The position numbers and the translations under genes were made by a program. Of a DNA stretch of 64,000 nt, positions 1-10,600 are shown piece by piece. The stretch is from Eublepharis macularius (taxonomy: Eukaryota; Chordata; Lepidosauria; Squamata; Eublepharidae): the NCBI RefSeq assembly GCF_028583425.1, contig NC_072805.1:19664001-19728000 (forward strand). Reading direction: 5' to 3'. How positions within the stretch are numbered: the first letter of the stretch is position 1; each line of letters starts with the position of its first letter. A model generated the notes under the pieces. The model searched no databases, had not been told where the DNA came from, and was given only the letters and a program-made list of their open reading frames with translations.

Positions 1-195
1 GCCGGGTTCAGGTAGCCGGCTCAAGGTTGACTCAGCCTTCCATCCTTCTGAGGTCAGTTTCCTGGGGGTAAAGTGTAGATGACTGGGGAAGGCCCCATAA
101 CCACCCCATAAAAAGTCTGCCAAGAAAACGTCGTGATGTGACGTCCCTCCATGGGTCAGTAATGACTCGATGCTCGCACCTTTATCTTACCTATC
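1..195 (+). mobile_element. SINE-A, 5' end outside the window
   Basis: Body and 3' part of a tRNA-derived SINE. Whole copies at 33222 and 56190 show the head with an A-box-like GGCGCAGAGTGG and a B-box-like GAGTTCGATCC. The copy here starts just after the B box. Confidence 0.75.
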
Positions 196-359
196 TATCC
201 ACTCAGACATATTAGGGCAAGATTCTGCCTTCCATTTTGCTGAATATAGTACTCTCGCAGCTGTCACCGTATACTTGAAAAGTTCTCCATTTTCTTTTGT
301 AATATTACTCGGTAGAATACTTAGCAGCCTGTTTTTCAGATTCAGCTCAGTTTCTTGAA

Positions 360-455
360 GGTCCTAGCTGATGATCATATGACTTGCACTGTGTAATCCG
401 CCTTGAGTCTCAGTGAGAAAGGCGCACTATAAATAATGTAAATAAATAAAAAAAA
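360..455 (+). mobile_element. CR1/L2-type LINE 3' end
   Basis: The text CCGCCTTGAGTCTCAGTGAG, followed by AAGGCG..TATAAATAA and an AT-rich tail, is the usual 3' terminus of CR1/L2-like LINEs in reptiles. The upstream part is too decayed to bound. Confidence 0.5.
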
Positions 456-652
456 TCCGAAGCGGGGCCAGCACTTGTAGGAAGAGGGGAGGAGACAGTG
501 ATGGAGTTCATCCCCACATACTCTGTGAATTCCCATCTTGTGGAAATGGAACCTTATTTGCCAACTCCTTCAGCTCCTGGAGACTTCTGAGGGCACTGGC
601 CAAGCGCCTTCTAATTTGGCACTTCACCAAGGGTCTCTCTCTGATTTCTCAG

Positions 653-879
653 CTCACACATACAAGACGATGGAGCCTGAGACAGAACGCACCATGGAAT
701 TTTACAGTGAGACACGGGTGGACGGCCTTCAGAAACGAGTCGAAACGCCCACAGACATGGAAGAATATTTTGAAGGACGATCAGATTTCCTGTGGTACCG
801 GCACACTGAATTTGGCAAAAGGACAAAGAAAGCGCCCAATACACAGGTTAACACAGAATCCAATGCCCGGCCAATTTTG
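653..879 (+). CDS. DRC7: DRC7 exon (first in window)
   Basis: The acceptor is the AG at 651-652 after a pyrimidine tract, and the donor is GTAAGT at 880. The exon enters in phase 1 and leaves in phase 0, encoding 75 full codons. It carries the DGLQKRVETPTDMEEYF and DFLWYRHTEFGKRTKK segments. The same frame stays open upstream to 538, but that part is intron read-through and is not counted. Confidence 0.9.
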
Positions 880-1621
880 GTAAGTTGGCATCCTGGTTAA
901 GAGGCTGAGGTACAAAGCCAGGAGACCCCCATTCATAGCTTTATCCCTGCCAAGAACTTACTACGTGACCTTCGTCAAGCCTCTTTATCTCTGTTTCAAT
1001 CCTCATACTGCAACAGACAATATTCCAAGGACTGCAGCAAGATAATATATGTAAAGGAGTTTTGAATATTTGACATTATATTAATGCTAATTTATTTTTA
1101 TCTTTAAAAGAGAAAGGTATGTCCAGACCTTCTCATCCTGTTTAATTTCTCATCTGTCTCTCTGTAGCTGATTCGCACGTAACAAGTCCTCGTGGCCACC
1201 AGAAGTGTTTCATCTATGGTTGCCAGCTCCAGGTTGGGAAATTCCTGGAGATTTTTGGGTTGGGGCCAGAAGAGAGCGGGGTTTGGGGAGGGGAGGGGCC
1301 TCAACAGGGTATAATTCCATAGAGTCCACCCTCCAAAGTAGCCATTTTCTCCAGGGGAACTGATCTCTGTTGGCTGGAAATAAGTTGTAATTCTGGGAGA
1401 TCTCCAGCCACCACCTGGAGGCTGGCAACCCTAGTTTCATCAGATGTATTCTTGGAGTTCTGTGCTTGGAACTTAACTAACAGGCGTGCATGGGCCCATT
1501 TCAAATGAGGACAGTGCCACATGATGAGAGGAGGGCTTAATCCTTCCCCACACACTGTTTTCCTAACCTGAAATAGCCCCAGGAAACCATCTTTTATCCT
1601 GTTGGGGAAATTTACGTATAG

Positions 1622-1673
<52 letters not shown>

Positions 1674-4600
1674 TCAATTTATAAACCGCCCACCCTCAGG
1701 GGCTCTGGGCGGTGAACAACAGTTAAAATCAATAAAAACAAGAAAACAATAATTATAAAATCAACATACAATAAGCAATAATAAAATAAATTAACTAAAT
1801 ACATTAAGGTGCAATGGTGGGGAGAACCCTCCCCCACCCCAAAGGTGGGAGGCCGACATGGCACCGCCCCCTTCAACCACCGAACGCCTGGCAGAACAGC
1901 TTTGTCTTACAGGCCTGGTGGAACGATAATATGTCCCGCTGGGCCTGGGTCTCTCCATTGACAGAGCCTTCCACCAGGCTGGGGCCAGGACTGAAAAGGC
2001 CCTGGCCCTGGTTGAAGTGAGGTGGGCTTCCTTAGGGCCGGGGACCACCAGGAAACATTTATCCACTGATCGAAGTGGTCTCCAGGGAACATACAGGGAG
2101 AGGCGGTCCCGAAGATATGCCGGTATCACAGGGAAACACACATGTCGCCTCAGGGCTATTTCATGGCGTGCGAGTGGGGAGCCTTAACCCCCAAATTGGG
2201 CCTACGCCTGCCTGGTAATCCCGTTTCAAGCAGAAAACTCCAGGTGCACATCTGTTCCAAAGTCCTTGTGGTAGCCATGGGGCATTCATATCATGTGAAT
2301 CAGTCTGAGTTAGCATCTGATCTTTGCATATATTTCTGGTATATATGCCCAGCCTCCAAGAGCTCCGGGCCCAAATATAGGACTTATTCTCCTTCTGGCT
2401 GACCTTGGGCGAGTCACACACCTCTCACCTTATCCTACCTCCCAGGATTATTGTGAGGGTAAAACGGAGGAGCGGAGAACAACATAAGCCACTTTGGGTT
2501 CCCGTTAGGGAGAAAAGTGGGGAATAAATAAACATCAACAATGCTAATTTGCATTTAGCATAATTTTCCAGATGTAGCTTCAGCGAAAAGAAGCTATTTG
2601 ACCAAATGAAATGGCGTTACTGTGAAAACGTGGGTAATAAAGACCAATGGCCTGTTTCAGAATTGCAAAAAAGAAGGGGGGGGGGAGTGATTTAGAATGA
2701 AGAAGAAGCAGTGGGGAGACAGTGTTGAATCCTTCCCCCTTTGTGGATTTTCCTCTTTGTGGGGTTCCAGATGCATGTCTACAAGATAAACATATCTCTG
2801 GAATCCCTTGTGGAGGTGGGGAGGAAGTGGCCCAACAGGAAATGGGCCTCTCATGGGGCCTGGAGCCAGTCACAGAATACCTAGAGGTTGCATGCCAAGC
2901 TTCCTCATATGATGAGGGCAGCTATTTCTAAACTGGGTGCTCCCTGCAGACACCAAAGTGCAGCCACCTGAGCTCCTGAGCGGAAGCATTTTGTTTCAGA
3001 AGAGAGGAAGGGAAGCTGGGACTGGCTCTTTCCTTTGAGAGATGCCTTGGGGAAGAAGCAAAAGGAAGCCAGAAACTCCCATTGTGGGGGGGCACTATGG
3101 TGTTCATGGGCGCCGTGTTGGGGATCCCAACTCTAGAGTGTTCTCTTGTCCCCATGCAAAAGGCAGATGTGAACTTTGTACCGGAAGAGCCAAAACACAT
3201 GTGACGTGTGACACGCGTTGGTCACAGGTGCCCGATCCAACTCTCAGAGCCTTGCTACAAGTTACATTTTACACGTGAAGGATAAAGGATCATTTTCGCA
3301 AGTCTTTCTGGGAACTGAAGTCCCTCTCCCCCACCCCTTTTCCTTTTGTTCCTTCCCCTCGCTGCCTGAAGAGACAGAGAAAGCCTGCAGCAACAGCAAC
3401 TTTTGCAAATTGTTCCTCCATTCACAAGCCTGCTCTCAATGATCTTTGCGGCAGGCAGCTGCAACTTTCTCAGCTTTTTCCGGAGCATTGCCCCCCCCCC
3501 CCGCAACAAGACGATTTGCAAAAGCTGATGTTGCCGTACACTCTCTCTGTCTCTTCAGGCAGCGAGGGGAAGGAACAGAAGGAAAAGGGGTGTGGGAGAG
3601 GAACTTCAGTTCCCAGAAAGACTTGCGAAAATGATCCTTTATCCTTCACGTGTAAAACGTCACTTGTAGCAAGGCTCTCAGTCACGTGCTCCCATGGGTC
3701 TTAATCTTTAAAAATCACTCACTTATCACAGCTCCAAAGTCTTCGAGGGGAAGGGAAGGGCTGTGGGCTTCCACGCTATTTTTGCCAGCAAAATTGGCTA
3801 CTGGAGGAGGGAGGCTCTTTGCCCCTTTCTCAGGCTTCACATTCCCTGGGACGGACACATGGAGCCTGAGAAAGAAGCAAACAGCACCCCCCTACACAAA
3901 CACCATTGCCATTTCCACTGATCAAAATAGTACAGAAGCCTGAAGTCTCTCCCTCCCCTTTGGAGCCACAGGGCCACTACGTGATCAAGTGGAGCGCAAG
4001 TGAACTGCGAGGAATACACGTGAGTCTGTTCACTTGCCGTTCAAGTGTCATTCATCACTTGTAGCTTGGCCCGCACAGAGTGACAGAGACGTTTTTAAAG
4101 CTTGGTTCCCATGTGACGATGTGACTGAGAGACAGCTTGGGCACTCGTGACCCAGCTCGTTACACACGTAACATGTATTTTGGCCCTAAGCACAAGAAAA
4201 ACAAGACAGCAGTGTAATCTCCCTTTCTGAAAGGTACACCCTTGTTTTGACTCGGCCAAGCTACAAGTGACGAATGACACTTGAACGGCAAGTGGATCGA
4301 GTGGAGCGCAAGTGGAAGGCAAGCGAACAGGGAGAAATAACTTGCCGTTTAAGTGTCATTCGTCACTTGTAGCTTGGCCCTCTGTCACTCCTTTTGCATT
4401 TTTACCTTTGAACTCTTTTGGCCTAGAATTCTATTCCAGCTTTGTCTAATCTCTCTTTCCCTCCCTTGTCCCACACACTCCGACACATCTCTAGAAAATA
4501 ACAGAGAGGTTCCACAGGAATTCAGAGAAACCAGCAGATGAAGATGTGGCCGAACGCATCTTTTTGATCCTAAAGGAAAAAATCCTCTTGACCTATCACT

Positions 4601-7600
4601 ACAAGAAGAATTACATCACTGCCTCAACAAGGGAGTTCAACAAACGGTCAGATGTGGACACCACTGGTAATAAGATCATCATGACCCGGGATATGTGCAT
4701 CAGCTATCAGGTACCAAGACTGCATTGCCACTCCATGAGAGTTCGTTCGTTCATTCGTTCGTTCAGTCGTTCAGTCGTTTGTTTGTTTGTTTGTTTGTTT
4801 GTTCGTTCGTTCGTTCATTGGCTGACATTCGTCTAAAGGTGCTCAAGGCAGCTTACAATAGAAAGACAAATATATCAAAAAACAACCGTTTTTTAAAAAG
4901 TTAAACCACAGCTATAATCAGAGTTAAAACAGTTAAAGCAGAGTTAAGATCTAGTCCACATTTTAAAAGATGTCCTAAATAAAACCATTGTTGGCTGCCT
5001 ACTGAAAATGGAGAGTGAAGGGGTCAGGCTCACCTCCCTGGGGAGATTGCTCCACAGTCGTAGGACTGCAACCGAAAAGGCCCTCTCCTGTGTACACACC
5101 AATCACGCTCCTTTCGTTGATGGGAGAGCCAGGAAGGCTTCTCCCTGTGATCTTGACTCCTGGGCAGGAACCTATGGGAGAAGATGGTCCATCGGAAAAT
5201 GAGACCAAAGGCCAAGCCAGTATTCGGGGAGGATCTTACAGCATCTTTGCAGGCGATGCTCAGGAAGTTGCTCGGAGCAAGCCATAGATTGAGTCCACGG
5301 TGGGGTCATTTAAATAGAATCCTTGTTTCGTGTAGCAGAAACCAGTGTGGATAGAATGCTGGATCGTGTATGGAGGGATCCATGTTCGAATCCCTGCTCA
5401 GCTATGCACCTTACTGGGTAAACCTGGGCCAGTCCTCATCTTCACAAGGTGGTTTTGAGGATAAAATGGCGTAGGGGAGAACGACGTGTGCCGCTCCAAA
5501 CTCGAGACCCGGAAAAGGCGGGGCAAGCTGCTGCAGCTGCCGAGCCATTAGCCCCCTCCATCAGGAGCTCATGGTCGGCTCCCTTCCCTCAGCTTGGGGC
5601 CCGGAGCAGCTGCCCCCAATGCCCATTGGTTAAGACCTCCTCTGCGGGAGTATCTTTCTTCATTGGTATGTTTTCCTTCAGGCAGGGTTAACTGACAAAG
5701 AGGAGAAGTTGTTTCATCTGTATGAAATGATGCTACGCCTAATGGAAGAGGAGAAACTCTCCAAGCACCAAGTCTGGGAGTCTGAAATGGAGGTAACTGG
5801 AAAGCCTCAGGGGCAGAGGATCCTAGGTGGACACGGCCATCCTGCGCAGAGTTACTAAGCCCGTTGACTCCTCTTGACTTAGAAGGGCGTACCTCTGCTT
5901 GGAATGACACTGTTGAAAGGGGTTCCAGCCACAGCGCTCAGAAGGATCTGTACCCAAAGCCATCGCAAATCAGAACAGAGCTCAGTGCACCAGTAGCCCT
6001 AAGGCAGTTTCCTGGATGCTCCTGGTGACAGTCCAGACTGGATCAAGGAATGGAGGGCTGCAGCCAGAGCCTGCCGGAGCTTGCAAACTATGGCAATGCT
6101 GACCACACCCGAGCAAAGTCTGAAGCCAACTTAAGTGGCTCTTTGTCCTTAGGCGGGAGGAAACATGGACACTGTCACATCTGTACTTCTGTACATCTGT
6201 AACGGAAAAGGAGAGGAGTGGGGACTAGTGGCAACAGCAACAGCAGATGGCTCAGAAATTGGGGAAAGGGTGTGGACGCTGTCCCCAGTTGCTCCTCCTG
6301 TACTGCTTGCTCCTGCCGCCGCTGTAGCGGAGGCGTGTTTTTGCACCTCCGGGTGGAAGCAGCCATTTTTCCCAAATGAAAACAAAGTGGTGTACAACAT
6401 AACGCATAACATTTTGATATGGAAAGAGGTGGGCCAATCCTTGCCTGTTCCATTTTCCCCAATGCAAGTCACACAACGCCAGGGCTTTTTTTTCTGGGAA
6501 AAGAGGTGGTGGAACTCAGTGGTGGAACGGACCGCACAATGATGTCACTTTGGGTCAGCTGGAACAAGGGGGGAGTTTTTTAAAGTTTAAATCGCCCTCG
6601 GTGAAAATGGTCACATGGCTGGTGGTCCCGCCCCCTGATCTCCAGACAGAGGGGAGTTGAGATTGCCCTCCATGCCACTCAGCAATCTCAACTCCCCTCT
6701 GTCTGGAGATCAGGGGGCGGGGCCACCAGCTATGTGACCATTGTCAAGAGGTGCCGGAATGCCGTTCTGCCACGTTCCCGCTGAAAAAAAAACCCTGCAC
6801 AATGCACTGAGCTGCCCTTGACCCCATGGCAGGAAACATCCTGTTCCGTCAGCTCACACCAGAAAGGGGGCGTACTCTCAGTTCAGTTCTTTTCTAACCT
6901 TTGTTCCTCCCAAGGTTCTAGACATTCTGAAGATTCGAGAGGAAGAAGTAGCAGCCAGCAAGTTAACTGTGTCCATTTACGATACGGAGAGGAATGAGAA
7001 GAGCAGAGAACAGAGAGAATTAATGGTAGGTGAATAGGCAGTTGGGCCTGCTTGCAGTTAACAGTCATCTCCTTTACTAGGAACACCTTGAACCATAGTT
7101 CTGAGTAAAGGATCTCTGATGGGGTTGCCAGCACCTGACCAGACTGCGGTACACTGGATTCTTTGGGAGGAGGGGAAAGTCATGATGAACAAGTGTACAA
7201 CTCATATAAGTTAGTAGTGTGGGCATGTTCCGTGCCCTCTCAGACACAGTGTCAAAATCTGGCCGATCCATGACTAAGCCTAGCATTAGTTTGTGTGGTT
7301 CAGCCAGGCCCACAATTCAAACAATGACTTAATTTTTTTCCTAATTGGACTCTAAAACTAGTTACGGCCATGTAGGGGACCAGCCTCCATTCAACATTGC
7401 ACAGGGACTGGTGATGGAAGAGACCTCAGTGGGGTATAAGGCCATGGAGTCCACCCTCCAAGGCGGCAGCCATGTTCTCCAGGGGAGTAGATCTCTGTAG
7501 CCTGATCAGTTCTGAGAAACGTTCAGGCCCCACCTGAAGGTTGGCAACTGTAGACCTTGGATCGATCGATCGATCGATCGATCGATCGATCGATCGATCG

Positions 7601-7608
7601 ATCTATCG

Positions 7609-7671
<63 letters not shown>

Positions 7672-10600
7672 ATCTATCATCTATCATCTATCATCTATCA
7701 TCTATCTATCTAGATGGGTAACTGTGTTAGTCTGTCTGTAGCAGCAGAAAAGAGCAAGAAGTGAGCTGTGACTCACATAAGCTCATACTCTACCACAAAT
7801 TTTGTTAATCTTATAGGTGCTACTGGACTTTTGCTCTTTTCTACTATCTCTCTGTCTCTGTCTCTCTGTCACACACACACACACACACACACACACCAGG
7901 GTTGCTGTGAGGATAAAACAGAGAAGGAGAGAATGATGTACACCACCTGAGCTCCTTGGGGAAAAGGCAAGATAAAAACATTCTAAACCAAGAATCCCCC
8001 TGTACCAGAGCCTCACGTCTTTGGTGTGCCTTCAGAAAGAGCTTGACGCTGCCTCGGGATGCTGGGGCAGGCGCTGCGCTTCTCGCCGCAAGACTGTCCC
8101 ATCTTGATGGTCCAGCAAGTGTAGCCAAGACTGTCCTTTCTCTCCAGGAGCGCCAGCTGCAAGAGGAGCGCCAGCGGCAAGTGGAGCAGGATCTGGACTA
8201 CCTGGCGCCTTTCCTGATCCAGATGGGCGGGATTGAGAAGATGACCAAGTGGCTCGCCCTGCGCCTCAAGGAGGACTGCATGAATGACTTCAAGCACCAC
8301 CTTGTGGACAAGGCCAACCTCATCCAAGCCCGTTTCGAGAAGGTGCCTCTGCCCACCCCTCCTCGTTACCGGATGGGGAGTAGGAGGAGGGCCAAAGCAC
8401 GTGGCCCAGTGCTCCTCGCCTCTCCCTTTGGGGTTTTGGGGTTTGTCCGGCTATCTTTCTTCTGCCCTCCCTCCCTGTTCTATTCTCGGCCTTTCTGTCC
8501 TTCCGCAGGAAACCCAGGAGCTTCAGAGGAAGCAGCAGTGGTACCAACAGAACCAACTCAACATGACCTTGGAGGACGAGGATGCCTACTTAAGCTACTG
8601 CTCTGAAGCCATGTTCCGCATCCGCATCTTAGAGAACCGTCTCAATAGGTATTGTGAACAGATCTCATCCCCGGGTCCCCTTGGGCGAGGAACTCCTGGG
8701 TGCTTCAGTCTAGGATGGCCAGCCCCCCGGCAGGGGTGGGGGATCCCCTGCCTGTGCCTCTCATTTCCTGCCACCTCTTGGAACAGCAGCGGGAGATTTT
8801 TTTTTTTAATGGCTGTTGGGTCAACAGCGTGACGTTACTTCTGGGGAAAACCTGGAAGTGTTATCAGTCATCTCTAGGAATTTTCAGAAACTCTGTGGTT
8901 CTACCATAGAGCTGGCTATTTCTAAAGAGGACTGATGTCACTTCTGGGTTTTTACCAGAAGTGATGTCATGCTGTCACTGACAGACACAACCTCCTCTGA
9001 CGTCTGCTGGCAGCCCTACTTCAACCGCACAGCCCCTGCTTTCTACCTAAACTTATTCAGTGATCATCTTATTTATTTCAGCTTACTAACCATGCCATCC
9101 TAAGGAGAGTCATAGCCTTCTAAGCTCATGGAATTCAGTGGGAAGGGTGTAATTCTGCTTCGGGTCATAGATCCAGAGGAGTTCGCCGTGTTAGTCTGTA
9201 GTTGCAAAATAGTAAAAAGTCCAGTAGGACCTTTAAGACTAACCAACATTATTGAGGCATAAGCTTTTGAGAACCACAGCTGTCTTCATCAGATGCAAGA
9301 TGACAAAGAGAGCTGTGGTTCTTGAAAGCTTATGTCTCAATAAAGTTGGTTAGTCTTAAAGGTCCTACTGGACTTTTTACTATTCTGCTTAGAGCTACAT
9401 TGCAAGTTCCTTAAAACTTTCAGAAGGTTTTAAAGCTTTTTATACAGCCTGTTCAGAACAAATTATGTTAAAACATCATCATTAAAAACCACAGAATTCT
9501 TAAATACAATAAAACAGAAATTCAGAAACATAGCAATATTAAGAATCAACCAGTAACATTTCTAGTCATTTATCAATGTCTTTATCAAGTATCCAGAGAA
9601 AAGGATGGTCCTCGCCTGCTTCAGGAATGAAATCAGTGATGGGGATAAATAAAATATCCCTGGGAGAGCACTCCGTAATGTAGGGGCAACCCCTGAAAAT
9701 GCATTGCCCCAGCAGATGCTGATCTTGCCTCTGAGACGCTAGCCCTGTTCAGGCAAATATGTGCATGCTGTACACATAGAAGGGAGTGGAAACATGCCCC
9801 TCTGTGGACTTGCATGTACAGCTGAATGTCTGTGGTGACTTTCTCTGTGTTTCACTTACTTGCATGTATGATCCCCACGAGGGCTCATTTTGAGAGGGAA
9901 CACACAGGAACGCAGTTCCGCAGTTCCCCAAAGAAGTCACATGTCAGGTGGCCCCACCCACCTGACTCTCAGCCATTTTGGGCCCGTTTGGGCCTGGATT
10001 GGAGCCAAAAAGGCCCAGATTGGGCCTCTGATGGGTGGTAGAACACTCTCTGTCACTCAGCAGTGGCCCGATCATGACCATTTTGGGCCCCTTTTAAGCC
10101 ATTTTCAGCCCCTTTTTGCCATTTTGGGCCCAATTTCGGCCCTGAATGGCCAGGATTGGGTCCAAAACAGCCAGAATAGGTGATGTCAGGGAGTGTGGCA
10201 TATGCAAATCAGTCATACTAATGATACACTTCCAGTGATGGCAAGAGGCATGGCATATGCTAATGAGTTATGCTAATGAGTTCCTCCAGCTCTTTTTCTA
10301 CGAAATGACCCCTAATCCCCACCCAGCTTTTAAGCACCATTCCCAGTTGCAAGTTGTCTGTGCATACTACTTGACGGCAACGGTCTCACTGCAGATGTTC
10401 ATAGGGGTGCAATTTTGCTTCCTTCTACTCGTATTACGACAAGCGCATGACAATTCAGAGGAGAAAAGGAACCAGGAGGGAGACCAGAGACCTCTTTGCC
10501 TCTCCCTTTGCCATCCATTACCCCTTGGTGGGCAATAGAGGGAAAAATGCTGGAAAAGCAGCATTGCGCTGGGTATTTGGCAGAAGTCAGGTCAGGCCAT

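Noticed and set aside
538-652. Upstream extension of the first DRC7 exon
   Set aside because: Preceded by a good acceptor at 651-652; the extension lacks DRC7-like sequence.
6165-6542. 125-codon open frame (+)
   Set aside because: Within a DRC7 intron and running into an H1 MITE; alanine-rich by composition, no splice support.
7956-8606. 216-codon open frame (+)
   Set aside because: Mostly intron read-through; only 8148-8342 is coding and in this frame. It enters the next exon in the wrong frame.
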